DNA of 64,000 nt from CAZPQK01 sp964588695 (GTDB lineage: Bacteria; Krumholzibacteriota; Krumholzibacteriia; WVZY01; JAKEHA01), in the NCBI GenBank assembly GCA_964588695.1, contig CAZPQK010000015.1, positions 5,987 through 69,986 of the forward strand. Reading direction: 5' to 3'. The notes beneath the pieces were generated by a model that saw nothing but the letters and a program-made list of their open reading frames with translations, was not told the DNA's origin and searched no databases. The translations under genes were made by a program, and so were the position numbers. Positions 17,169-25,632 of the stretch are shown in pieces. Position 1 is the stretch's first letter; each line of letters starts with the position of its first letter.

Positions 17169-17915
17169 CTACTGCAGTTGTTCCAGCACTTCGTCGGCAA
17201 TGTCAAAGTTTGCGGACACGCCTTGCACGTCGTCTAAGTCTTCGATCATGTCCATCAGTTTAAGCGTCTTCTTGGCGTCGTCCAGTTCGAGCTTGACGGT
17301 GGTGTTGGGAATCTTCTCCAGCTTGGCTTCTTGCACTTCCAGCCCCGCCGCTTTGAGTGCGTCGGAAACCGCCGCCAGATCGGTGGCTTCAGTGACGACT
17401 TCGTGGCCGTGTTCGTCGCTCCGCACATCTTCGGCGCCGGCTTCAATGGCCGCCTCCATTACCGAGTCCTCGTCACCCTGGTCAAGCGCCAGACGAATGA
17501 TGCCCTTGGTTGCAAAGTTCCACGATACGCACCCGGTCTCGCCCAGGTTGCCGCCGTGCTTGCTTAGCGCGTGTCGCACTTCGGCGGTCGTGCGGTTCTT
17601 GTTGTCGGAGAGGGTGTCGATGAGTAGCGCTACTCCCGCGGGGCCGTACCCTTCGTAGGTAAACTCCTCATAGCGCGCACCTTCAAGATCACCGGTCCCC
17701 TTTTTGATCGCCCGCTCGATGTTATCGTTGGGCATATTGGCGCCCTTGGCGTTCTGTACCGCCAGGCGCAACCGAGGGTTGCCTTCCAAGTCGCCGCCGC
17801 CTTCGCGCGCTGCCACGGTGATCTCACGAATGATCTTGGTAAACACCTTCCCGCGAGCTGCATCGGCCCGTGCTTTTTTGTGCTTAATCGACGACCATTT
17901 ATTGTGTCCTGCCAT
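17169..17915 (-). CDS. yebC: YebC/PmpR-family protein (ribosome-associated or regulatory)
   Basis: 248 residues. Starts MAGHNKWSSIKHKKARADAA, the invariant YebC opening, and continues GKVFTKIIREITVAAREGG, NMPNDNIERAIKKG, EGYGPAGVALLIDTLSDNKN and RTTAEVRHALSKHGGNLGETG. Recent work on the family links it to relief of ribosome stalling at prolines; older work describes DNA-binding regulators. The placement directly upstream of ruvC is strongly conserved across bacteria. It starts 19 bp after the EF-G-like gene, with AAAGG upstream. Confidence 0.96.
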   Translation of the reverse strand: MAGHNKWSSIKHKKARADAARGKVFTKIIREITVAAREGGGDLEGNPRLRLAVQNAKGANMPNDNIERAIKKGTGDLEGARYEEFTYEGYGPAGVALLIDTLSDNKNRTTAEVRHALSKHGGNLGETGCVSWNFATKGIIRLALDQGDEDSVMEAAIEAGAEDVRSDEHGHEVVTEATDLAAVSDALKAAGLEVQEAKLEKIPNTTVKLELDDAKKTLKLMDMIEDLDDVQGVSANFDIADEVLEQLQ

Positions 17916-17934
17916 ACTGCAATGCCTTTTCTAG

Positions 17935-19995
17935 CTAGTCGCCGCTGTCCCCGGCTTTGGTAGCTTCGATCACCTTTTGCGCGACATCGTGCGGCACTTC
18001 TTCGTAGTGCGAAAACTCGCGACGATGCGTTCCCCGACCCTGCGACATCGACCGCAGTGTGGTCGAGTAACGGTAAAGCTCGGCCAACGGCACCTGCGCG
18101 TTGATAATATTGTACTTGCCCTGGGGTTCCATCCCCTGAACCTTGCCGCGACGGCTGGACAGGTCACCCATCACGTCGCCAACGTAGTCTTCGGGCACCT
18201 TTACCTGAACGTTGATAATCGGCTCCAATAAAATGGGGCCGGCGGCTTCAACGGCCTTCTTAAACGCCATCGACGCGGCCATCTTAAACGAGTTTTCCGA
18301 AGAGTCGACGTTATGGTAGCTACCGTCAAAGAGGGTCACCTTGACGTCCTCCATACGACACTTGGCCACCACCCCGTTGGACATGGTTTCGATCACACCT
18401 TTTTCGACGGCGGGAATGAACTTACCCGGCACCACACCGCCGACAATGGCGTCAACAAACTCAAAGTTGCTGCCACGCGGCATCGGCTCCAAACGAAGGT
18501 GCACATCGCCATACTGGCCGCGGCCGCCGGTCTGCTTCTTGTACTTACCCTGGGCTTCGGCCTTGCGCGTGATGGTCTCGCGATACGCGATCTTCGGTTT
18601 CTCTAGTTTCACATCGACGCCAAAGCGCGACTTTAGTTTGCCGACAATCACGTCCAAATGAAGCTCGCCCTGCCCGGTAATTAATGTTTCCTTGGTGTCC
18701 TCGTCAATCTTGACGGTGAAAGCCGGGTCTTCATCCATAATCTTGTGGAGACCCGCGCCAACCTTGTCTTCGTCACCGGTGTTGGCGCTGTAAATGGCGG
18801 AAAACACCCGCGGATACGGAACCAGGGTCTTGGCCAGTTTCGGGCCGCCTTTGTCGGTCAAAGTGTCGCGAATCTTCGTTGACTTGAGCTTTACAACTGC
18901 ACCGATGTCGCCGGGACCAAGCTTGTCGACTTCGACCCGTTCTTTGCCCCGCACTGCGTACAACTGTCCCAACCGCTCCACCTGATCCCGAGATGAATTG
19001 TAAGCCTCGGACCCACTGCTAAACGTGCCGCTGTAGACACGCATCAGTAACATGTCGCCAACGTGCGAGTCGTTAACACTCTTGAACACGTAGGCCGCGG
19101 CGCCCGCACCTTCGGAGTTCACCTTGGTGTCTTCATCGCCGTCGACGGCACGCGAGCCATGGTCGGCGGCGGGCAGCAAATCGACCACCGCGTTTAGCAG
19201 GGCAGTTACACCAACTCCGCTAAGCGCGTCACAACACATGATGGGAAACGTGCCGCGCTCGTGAATCGACTCCACCAATCCAAGCTTAAACTCATCTTCG
19301 GACAACGAGCCTTCGTCGAGGTACTTCTCCATTAACCCTTCATCGGTCTCGGCAGCCGATTCCATGAGGTCTTTGCGCAGCGCGGCAGCGCGCTCCTGCA
19401 TGTCGGCTGGGATATCGATTTCGGTACGCTTGCCGCCGTCGAACTCGAACGCCTTGTTGTGGAAAAGGTCGACGACACCCTTAAAGCTATCGCCCTGACC
19501 GATCGGCAAGAACACAACCCGTGCCTGCCCGCCGAAAGTCTCTTGAATACCAGCCACAGTGCCTTCGAAGTCGGCGTGTTCTTTACCCATTTTAGTAATA
19601 ACGAACATTGCCGAACGGCCAAGCTCTTCGGTGTAGCCAAATACTTTCTCAGTGCCCACTTCGACGCCGCCGTCGGCGCGAACAGCGATTAACGTGTTCT
19701 CGGTCGCACCGATTCCCTGCAGTACATCGCCGACGAAGTCTTCGTAACCCGGAGTGTCGACCAGGTTAACTTTGGTCTCCAGGCCTTCAACAAATGCCAC
19801 ACTCGCCTGAATGGAAATCTGACGTTCGACTTCCTCCGGCGAAAAATCCATCATCGTGTTGCCGTCTTCGATTTTGCCCAGTCGGCCGATTGCTCCGGTC
19901 GTGAACATCATCGCCTCCGCAAGCATCGTCTTTCCCGACTCCTGATGTCCGGCCAGGGCAACGTTGCGAATGTTCGCGGGCGCGTATTGCTTCAA
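17935..19995 (-). CDS. EF-G-like translational GTPase with altered nucleotide motifs
   Basis: 686 residues from TTG at 19993-19995, chosen because AAGGAG lies eight bases upstream; the in-frame TTG at 20001 is only two bases from it. It has the five-domain plan of EF-G with the subfamily's G-H-x-x-S-G-K-T P-loop (GHQESGKT) instead of AHVDAGKT, DTPG in G3, and domain IV KKQTGGRGQYGDVHL. The G4 motif N-K-x-D, which reads guanine, is T-K-M-G (VITKMGKEHADF), which is unusual. Members of this EF-G2-like group are often fus-independent paralogues of unclear role. It leads the yebC-ruvC-ruvA-ruvB-queA-AsmA run. Confidence 0.9.
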   Translation of the reverse strand: MKQYAPANIRNVALAGHQESGKTMLAEAMMFTTGAIGRLGKIEDGNTMMDFSPEEVERQISIQASVAFVEGLETKVNLVDTPGYEDFVGDVLQGIGATENTLIAVRADGGVEVGTEKVFGYTEELGRSAMFVITKMGKEHADFEGTVAGIQETFGGQARVVFLPIGQGDSFKGVVDLFHNKAFEFDGGKRTEIDIPADMQERAAALRKDLMESAAETDEGLMEKYLDEGSLSEDEFKLGLVESIHERGTFPIMCCDALSGVGVTALLNAVVDLLPAADHGSRAVDGDEDTKVNSEGAGAAAYVFKSVNDSHVGDMLLMRVYSGTFSSGSEAYNSSRDQVERLGQLYAVRGKERVEVDKLGPGDIGAVVKLKSTKIRDTLTDKGGPKLAKTLVPYPRVFSAIYSANTGDEDKVGAGLHKIMDEDPAFTVKIDEDTKETLITGQGELHLDVIVGKLKSRFGVDVKLEKPKIAYRETITRKAEAQGKYKKQTGGRGQYGDVHLRLEPMPRGSNFEFVDAIVGGVVPGKFIPAVEKGVIETMSNGVVAKCRMEDVKVTLFDGSYHNVDSSENSFKMAASMAFKKAVEAAGPILLEPIINVQVKVPEDYVGDVMGDLSSRRGKVQGMEPQGKYNIINAQVPLAELYRYSTTLRSMSQGRGTHRREFSHYEEVPHDVAQKVIEATKAGDSGD

Positions 19996-20124
19996 GATCA
20001 ACTCTCCTTAAATTCCCTAATCCCAAGTCATGGCGTGGCTTGGCGCGATTTTAACACCGCGTTAAGGGGGTGTCAAACTGGCCGGGAACGGCCCGGGTCG
20101 GGCGGTAGCAGCGAGCGGGGCATG

Positions 20125-20802
20125 TTAGCCAAGCGCTCCCAGCGCCGCACCAATCACCAGGCTTACCAGGCTAATCAGGTAGACGGGGATGATGCACAGG
20201 ATGGCTTTATTCAGGCTCATCGAAAATACACGCATCAATCCGATGGCGAGCACCACCATCGCCCAAATCGAAAAGAATTCCAGACTTTGCAGGAACCCGT
20301 GCACGAACGGGTTGGCGTCCGGGGCGAGAAAGCTAAGGCTCAACGAAAATGCCGCGTCTTCGGGACCGCGAATAGACTCGCCGCGCGACCGCACCATAAT
20401 TGCACCAAACAGCACCGCCACCGTCGAAATAACGCTGCTGTACATCGTCATCACGAACCACTTCTTAAAGTTGGCCAATTGCGTGGCCATGGCGACGGCC
20501 ACGTAACTGATCCCGGCGAAGATAACCGACACCAGCAATATCAAACCGGGGGTGATGACGTACTGAATCCAGCCCCACTTCTCGGTGTTCTCGACAATGG
20601 TATCGAGTTCGTCGGCGGGCAGGTTCTGCGGGTTGAGTTCGAGCAACTCGGCGTTGATCGGCGCCATTATGAACGCAGCCACCGTGGCAAGGATCGACAC
20701 CCAAACCCACGCGGGTACCCATGATACGTCCTGGTCGCGGATTTCATCGTAGACGCCCTGGGGCGCGTAGTACATGCGGATAACGCGATCGAATCCAAGC
20801 AT
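20125..20802 (-). CDS. Yip1-family multi-pass membrane protein
   Basis: 225 residues from the ATG at 20800-20802, which has AGGAGT six bases upstream. Five or so membrane segments: WVPAWVWVSILATVAAFIMA, ITPGLILLVSVIFAGISYVA, WFVMTMYSSVISTVAVLFGA, FSIWAMVVLAIGLMRVFSM and ILCIIPVYLISLVSLVIGAA. The early FDRVIRMYYAPQGVYDEIR is the typical Yip1/YIPF lead-in of bacterial homologues. The function of bacterial members is not established. It overlaps the context of the preceding glycosyltransferase: its ribosome binding site lies across that gene's stop codon. Confidence 0.75.
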   Translation of the reverse strand: MLGFDRVIRMYYAPQGVYDEIRDQDVSWVPAWVWVSILATVAAFIMAPINAELLELNPQNLPADELDTIVENTEKWGWIQYVITPGLILLVSVIFAGISYVAVAMATQLANFKKWFVMTMYSSVISTVAVLFGAIMVRSRGESIRGPEDAAFSLSLSFLAPDANPFVHGFLQSLEFFSIWAMVVLAIGLMRVFSMSLNKAILCIIPVYLISLVSLVIGAALGALG

Positions 20803-20806
20803 AGTG

Positions 20807-22042
20807 TTACTCCTGCAAACTTCGGACGAAGTTCCAAAACTCAGCTGCAATTTGCGACCAGTCGTGACGAACGGCGAATGCCCGCGCCGCATTATCTAAC
20901 GCCTGGCGTTCGACGTCCACCCGCGTCCGCTCGGCGAACCTGGCAATCGCTTCGACAAACGAGTCACCGGGATCGACGGCGGCCACCAGTTCGCCGTGGC
21001 CTTCAACCTCTGGAGAAAACCGCGTGGCGACAACCGGAGTGCCGGCAGCCAAATACTCGTACATTTTGTTGGGGTTTACGCCACGGGTCAAATCGTTGTA
21101 GCGAAACGGAATAAGCCCCACGTCGAATCCCGCCATCACTTCTGGTACTTTCTCGTGCGGGATCGGCGGCGTGTGATTAACGTTCGCCATTGCCAGCACC
21201 GGCTGGAACGTCGCCTCGGCACCCAGCATGATGGGCCCCACTAACTCGATATCCCAATCGGGGCGCGCTCGTGCAATGTTTGCAATCAGGTCGGCGTCAA
21301 GCCACGGGGCAATCGCGCCGACGTAGCCAATGCGCGGGCGCTCCGGGGCTCGTCCTTTGGCTGCATTCGCAAACAGCGCTACGTCGACTCCATTACCCAC
21401 CATGCGCACTCCGCTATCCGAACCACGGACCGCAATAACGTCATCGACCAGCGCGCGCGCACTGGCCGCAACACCGGATGCCTCGCGCAACGCCAGCTCA
21501 ACTCCGTTGCGAGTCCACGGGGGCATATCGGGAAACGATGCGTGCGCGTCGTTGTAATCGTACAGCCAGGCGCGATACCCAACGTCTTTGACCACTCGCG
21601 ACGCAAACGCGTTGGACGACACCACCACGGTTTCGTGCGGCACCCAACCAAGTCGATTGAACAAATCGCGCACTTTGCGGCCAGCGTTGGCATCGATCAA
21701 ACCGCGCACCCAGGGCATACCCACCAACGGCCGGGCCACCGAGCCAACGGGTACGTTTTTTAAGAAAGGAACCGTTGCCACGCGAACGCCGTTTTCGTCG
21801 CGAAGCGAGTAATCGTTGGCCCGCCCGCGAGCGTAGGGTTCCATAAATAGAACGTCAACGTCGTCCGGTCGGTAACGAATCACCTGCTGTTTGCGGGTAC
21901 GAAGAAAGTCCCACTTGATTTCGGCATACCAGGCCACGTTCATGTGTTGAGCGTACACCACCGCATTGGCGCGCCCAACGAGTTTTCGCGGCAAATAGTT
22001 TTTCGTGTCGATACCAACCGGTTCGAGTAACATCTCGGCCAT
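20807..22042 (-). CDS. Glycosyltransferase, GT-B fold (GT4-like)
   Basis: 411 residues as drawn. N-terminal acceptor half with MNVAWYAEIKWDFLRTRKQQ, WLYDYNDAHASFPD and VVVSSNAFASRVV; C-terminal donor half with RIGYVGAIAPWLDADLI, the GT4 Glu region NPNKMYEYLAAGTPVVATRF, and a helical tail. It probably adds a sugar to a cell-surface polysaccharide. The start is uncertain: ATG 22042 overlaps the start of the divergent glycosyltransferase (CATG), and neither has a clear ribosome binding site. The ATG at 21943, which begins just before the conserved WYAEIKWDF, would leave a 97 bp promoter region and may be the true one. Confidence 0.82.
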   Translation of the reverse strand: MAEMLLEPVGIDTKNYLPRKLVGRANAVVYAQHMNVAWYAEIKWDFLRTRKQQVIRYRPDDVDVLFMEPYARGRANDYSLRDENGVRVATVPFLKNVPVGSVARPLVGMPWVRGLIDANAGRKVRDLFNRLGWVPHETVVVSSNAFASRVVKDVGYRAWLYDYNDAHASFPDMPPWTRNGVELALREASGVAASARALVDDVIAVRGSDSGVRMVGNGVDVALFANAAKGRAPERPRIGYVGAIAPWLDADLIANIARARPDWDIELVGPIMLGAEATFQPVLAMANVNHTPPIPHEKVPEVMAGFDVGLIPFRYNDLTRGVNPNKMYEYLAAGTPVVATRFSPEVEGHGELVAAVDPGDSFVEAIARFAERTRVDVERQALDNAARAFAVRHDWSQIAAEFWNFVRSLQE

Positions 22043-23135
22043 GAACGACGCACCACATATTCACGTGGGGTTCGTAATTGACGACCTGGGTATTGGCGGC
22101 GACCAGAGCCAACTGGTCGTGACCTGCCGGCATCTTCCCGCCGCACTCCGCGCCAGCGTGTTTGTGTTGTCGGATCGCCTGGAACCGTTTGCGCAGCCCA
22201 TTCGCGACCTGGGAATCGAGGTTCACCCGGTGCCCCGCAAACGCTCATTTGAGTTGGGTCGCAGTACTCGACTTGCCGCGGCGATGAAAGATGCAGGGAT
22301 TGACCTCGTGCACAGTTGCATGCAGCCGAATGGGTACTACTGCTACCGGGCGGCGCACAAGCTCGGCGTACCCCTCGTGCTAGCCCTGCGAAGCGATCGG
22401 CTTGGCATGGATTGGCTTCGAACAGCGTTGATTCATCGCGCGATGCGGGCAGCCGATGCGGTGGTAGCCAACTCGGTTGCCGGGAGGACGTACCTACTGG
22501 AAGCCGCCGGAGTCGCGCAGGACAATGCTTACGTAATCCCAAACATTTTCGATCCTGACAGCGCTCCCCAGGCCAGCGGTGAATCGATCGATGTCGTGTT
22601 CGTGGGGAGATTGGTCGCGCTTAAGCGAGTGGACTTGCTGTTGCGCGCTTTCCAGGCGGTCATTCGCAACCTACCGGCTCATTTGCACGTTGTTGGCGAC
22701 GGTCCCGAACGCGAGCACCTGGAACAACTCGTCGGCGAACTGAACCTCTCTGGCCGAGTGCGGTTCCACGGCGCGATCAGCGATCCGCTCCCACTTGTCG
22801 CCGACTGTGGCGCACTCGCGCTGGTATCTGAGTATGAAGCAACGCCGGTAAGTATCGTCGAAGCGCTGTCGTGCGGTGTTCCCGTAGTCAGCACCAACGT
22901 GGGTGACGTGAACAATCTGATTCCGCGCGGTCTGGGGATTGTGTGCGACGACGACAGCCCCGAGACGATTGCCGATGCCATCACCCAGGTACTTACCGAC
23001 TCAACCTTTGGGCGCAACGCGCGCAGCCGCGGACCAGCCGGGATGCGCGACCGCTTTGGCGCCGACACCACCATGGGTAAGTGGTTGCGACTCTACCAAC
23101 ACTTGATGAATCAACAAAAAAGCGGAGCGCCCTAA
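22041..23135 (+). CDS. Glycosyltransferase family 4
   Basis: 364 residues from the ATG at 22041. GT-B fold: N-terminal HVGFVIDDLGIGGDQSQLV (the Gly-rich acceptor loop of GT4), VHSCMQPNGYYCYRAAH, then the donor half FVGRLVALKRVDLLLRAF, LHVVGDGPEREHLEQL, RFHGAISD and the catalytic E-x7-E region SEYEATPVSIVEALSCGVPVV. It likely builds surface glycan. It is divergent from the other GT4-like gene; the two ATG codons overlap by two bases. A GC-rich hairpin spans its stop codon. Confidence 0.9.
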   Translation: MNDAPHIHVGFVIDDLGIGGDQSQLVVTCRHLPAALRASVFVLSDRLEPFAQPIRDLGIEVHPVPRKRSFELGRSTRLAAAMKDAGIDLVHSCMQPNGYYCYRAAHKLGVPLVLALRSDRLGMDWLRTALIHRAMRAADAVVANSVAGRTYLLEAAGVAQDNAYVIPNIFDPDSAPQASGESIDVVFVGRLVALKRVDLLLRAFQAVIRNLPAHLHVVGDGPEREHLEQLVGELNLSGRVRFHGAISDPLPLVADCGALALVSEYEATPVSIVEALSCGVPVVSTNVGDVNNLIPRGLGIVCDDDSPETIADAITQVLTDSTFGRNARSRGPAGMRDRFGADTTMGKWLRLYQHLMNQQKSGAP

Positions 23136-23146
23136 AGCGCCCCGCT
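23115..23146 (-). terminator. Intrinsic terminator between the GT4 and PDZ genes
   Basis: On the minus strand AGCGG-G-GCGC, loop TTTAGG, GCGC-T-CCGCT, followed by TTTTTT. It ends the PDZ gene transcript; read on the plus strand the same hairpin has a weaker TCTTCT tail and can serve the glycosyltransferase gene. Confidence 0.75.
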
Positions 23147-23173
23147 CTTCTGGTGGGGTATGGGGTGTGGCTG

Positions 23174-24157
23174 CTAGCCGCGATCCTTCTTTAGTTCCTT
23201 TTTGAGTTCCTTTAGTTCGCGACGAAGCTCGTCGAGTTCTTCGCGAAGCTCAGCGTCGTTGCCGTGCAGGCGTTCGACCCGCATCGGTGCGCGATGACGC
23301 CATACGTTGCGGGGTCCGTCCCAATTAAAATCCACATTGGGAGCGCGCCCGCGCCAGTTGCGAACAAGTTTGTCGTCCATCTCGGCGGACAGGGTTTGCT
23401 TCTTCCCTTTGCGCACAACTTCGATTTTCACGTCGTCGCCTTCATCGAATTCTTGCAGGGCTTCTCCAATGTCGCCCCACTCGCGAATATCCTCGTCGCC
23501 AATCTTGGTAATAACGTCACCGACTTCGACGCCAGCTTCTTCGGCCATTGATTCGTCGGACACGTCGAGCACCAACATGCCCTTGTCGGTATCAAAGTAT
23601 TCACCCAACTCGCGCCCGACTTCGTGCACTTCAACACCCAGGCGAGGACCGGCAATCTCGACAACCATGTTGCGCAGCCCGCGGCCAAACTGCCCATTCT
23701 TGCCAAAGTCAAAGTCGAACCCGTCGCCGTTATTAAAAAACCACACATCGTCGTCGCGCTCGCCGATCGTCACGGTCAGCGTTTTTTCTTTGCCGTCGCG
23801 AACGATCTTTACCTTGATCTTGTCGCCGGGAGACGTGTTCGAAACCAAGTCGGCTAGTTCATCGGGGTCTTCAACGTCCTTACCGTCGAACTGCACAATC
23901 ACATCGCCTTCGCGCAAGCCGGCATCTTCGGCCGGACTATCGTCGGCAACGTTATTTATTAGAACACCGCGATCAACCTTCAGATCGAGGCCACGCTTTA
24001 CGTTACGCGTGAGTTCCTGCATGTAAATGCCGAGGTAGCCTTTGTCGTCGTCGGCCATCGCCGGCGGCGCCGTCACAGTCGAAGCCAACATCGCGAACGC
24101 CACCAGCATCCCGAAATACGGGAGGCGACGGGCGTGGGTGGGGCCGAATGATTTCAT
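23174..24157 (-). CDS. Secreted tandem-PDZ protein without protease domain
   Basis: 327 residues. Signal peptide up to about residue 35 (LVAFAMLASTVTAPPAMA). Two PDZ domains: PDZ1 around GVLINNVADDSPAEDAGLREGD and PDZ2 around GMLVLDVSDESMAEEAGVEVGD, each with the substrate-binding G-x-x-x-x strand and the A-G-L/V-x-x-G-D helix. Between them is an acidic/Gly-rich linker (FFNNGDGFDFDFGKNG). The C-terminus is a charged coiled coil (LREELDELRRELKELKKELK). HtrA-type PDZ pairs normally follow a trypsin fold; none is present, so it is likely a periplasmic adaptor or stress sensor. A possible ECF-type promoter lies upstream. Confidence 0.85.
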   Translation of the reverse strand: MKSFGPTHARRLPYFGMLVAFAMLASTVTAPPAMADDDKGYLGIYMQELTRNVKRGLDLKVDRGVLINNVADDSPAEDAGLREGDVIVQFDGKDVEDPDELADLVSNTSPGDKIKVKIVRDGKEKTLTVTIGERDDDVWFFNNGDGFDFDFGKNGQFGRGLRNMVVEIAGPRLGVEVHEVGRELGEYFDTDKGMLVLDVSDESMAEEAGVEVGDVITKIGDEDIREWGDIGEALQEFDEGDDVKIEVVRKGKKQTLSAEMDDKLVRNWRGRAPNVDFNWDGPRNVWRHRAPMRVERLHGNDAELREELDELRRELKELKKELKKDRG

Positions 24158-24213
24158 CTCGTTTGCTCCTAGGGGTTAGTCCGTTTCCAAAAGCCGTGTC
24201 CGCTTTCTGAAAC

Positions 24214-24242
24214 TTCTACGTGGTGAACCCGGGATTAGTTCC
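24214..24242 (-). promoter_or_regulatory. Possible ECF (RpoE-like) promoter of the PDZ gene
   Basis: On the minus strand GGAACT, 17 bases, GTAGAA, close to the RpoE-type GGAACTT-N16-GTCNAA pattern. A start near 24207 would give a 50 base leader with TAGGAG ahead of the ATG at 24157. Envelope-stress control would fit a periplasmic PDZ protein. Consensus match by eye only. Confidence 0.35.
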
Positions 24243-24264
24243 CACTTCCCGGACGGTACGCAGA

Positions 24265-25632
24265 TTATGCCGGGGTGGCACCCTGCTCATCGCGGGTCAC
24301 TTCGACCACTGCCAGCCCCAGGCCAAGCGAAAACCAAAGCAAATACTTTAGTTGGATGCTCAAGAAGAGGGCGCTGATGAGCCCGGAGACTATACAAGTG
24401 ATGATGTAGAAAGCGAGACCGCGCCGCTCGGGATCCAGGGTGGGGTCGCGGACAATTTGGGTTAGCGCGGTTTGAACCGATAAGAAGATTCCCAGCCACA
24501 CCGCCGTCGCTATTGCGCCGACACCAGCGAGTAGGTCCAGGTAAGTGTTGTGGGCAACGATCCGCTTTTGCAGAGCAAACGCAGAACGCTGAGCAAAGTT
24601 CTCCAGCCCAATTCCGGTAAGCGGGTTCTCCAAAAATAGCTGCCACGCTACCTTGGCCGCTTTTATGCGTAACCCGATGGAATAGTCAACCAGCCCCGAT
24701 CCGTTGACGGCGTCAACCACGGTACTAAATCGCGTCCAGTAGTAACTGGGTGTGAACAGCGCCGCGACGCCGGCAAGCCCGCCAACGAGTGCATAGGCGC
24801 GAGGCGAAGTTAACTCGCGGCCGATCAACATTGCGGCCACAATACCTAACGGAAACAGCGCCGATCGCGAGAAGGTCAAAAACACTCCCACGACTAGCGC
24901 GGCGGCAAGTACGAGACCCAAGATCCTGAGGGTCCACCCGCGCGCAAAACGGCTAAGGTACACAGCAATCGGAATCGCCCCAGTCATATACGCTGCCGCG
25001 TAGTTGGGGTCGGCATGCGCGCCGCTAAAGCGAAGAACAAAGGTGTCGCCAGAACCGGTAAGGTTTACGTTCGAATCGACGCCCATAGACAACGCCAGCC
25101 AGCCAATCACCAATGTGGCAACGGCTCCACCCGCCACCGACAAGGTTAGCGTTTTAAGGTGTTGTCTTGTTCGCACCCAATGCACGGTCAGCACAACCAA
25201 CAAAAACGACTTGGCTAACTCGACCAGCCCCGCAACTGAGGCTTCGGGATGGTGTGCCCAAACTATCGACTGCAAACCCATAACGGCGAATATCGCGACG
25301 CACCACAGAAAAGCGTTCGTGCGTAATCGCCAGGGCGCGCCACGAATCAGGTCCAACGCGGTGGCCCCGGTCAGCGTAAGCACAACTCCCATACCGACAA
25401 TGTTAGGAAGAAAGTTGGTAATACCCGAGTAGGTGTAGAACGCCATAAAGTAAACGCCCCACCGAGGCACTACCAACAGGCAGGCCAGGCCAGCCGCAGC
25501 AATCGACCCGGCAATCGCCAGGCGCAACAGCGACATTACCCCAAGCGCATCGGCGGCAAGAAACAGAAGGAAGGGGGCCGCCACCAGCGCCAGTTGCCAC
25601 GGGCGCAAAGCGGGCCGTGCGGAGGAGATCAC
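24265..25632 (-). CDS. O-antigen ligase/polymerase (Wzy/WaaL family) membrane protein
   Basis: 455 residues, about 11 membrane segments. The Wzy_C signature is clear: FLENPLTGIGLENFAQRSAF followed by the periplasmic-loop motif AHNTYLDLLAGVGAI, and an earlier segment LRFSGAHADPNYAAAYMTGA. Such proteins polymerise or ligate lipid-linked polysaccharide in the periplasm. Its start overlaps the stop of the Wzz gene by four bases. With that chain-length protein directly upstream, polymerisation is more likely than ligation. A second family member is at 36.3-37.5 kb. Confidence 0.88.
   Translation of the reverse strand: MISSARPALRPWQLALVAAPFLLFLAADALGVMSLLRLAIAGSIAAAGLACLLVVPRWGVYFMAFYTYSGITNFLPNIVGMGVVLTLTGATALDLIRGAPWRLRTNAFLWCVAIFAVMGLQSIVWAHHPEASVAGLVELAKSFLLVVLTVHWVRTRQHLKTLTLSVAGGAVATLVIGWLALSMGVDSNVNLTGSGDTFVLRFSGAHADPNYAAAYMTGAIPIAVYLSRFARGWTLRILGLVLAAALVVGVFLTFSRSALFPLGIVAAMLIGRELTSPRAYALVGGLAGVAALFTPSYYWTRFSTVVDAVNGSGLVDYSIGLRIKAAKVAWQLFLENPLTGIGLENFAQRSAFALQKRIVAHNTYLDLLAGVGAIATAVWLGIFLSVQTALTQIVRDPTLDPERRGLAFYIITCIVSGLISALFLSIQLKYLLWFSLGLGLAVVEVTRDEQGATPA

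Noticed and set aside
19945..20724. 259-codon open frame on the plus strand over the EF-G/Yip1 region
   Set aside because: Antisense to two real genes, His/Arg/Gln-rich product without motif, no ribosome binding site.
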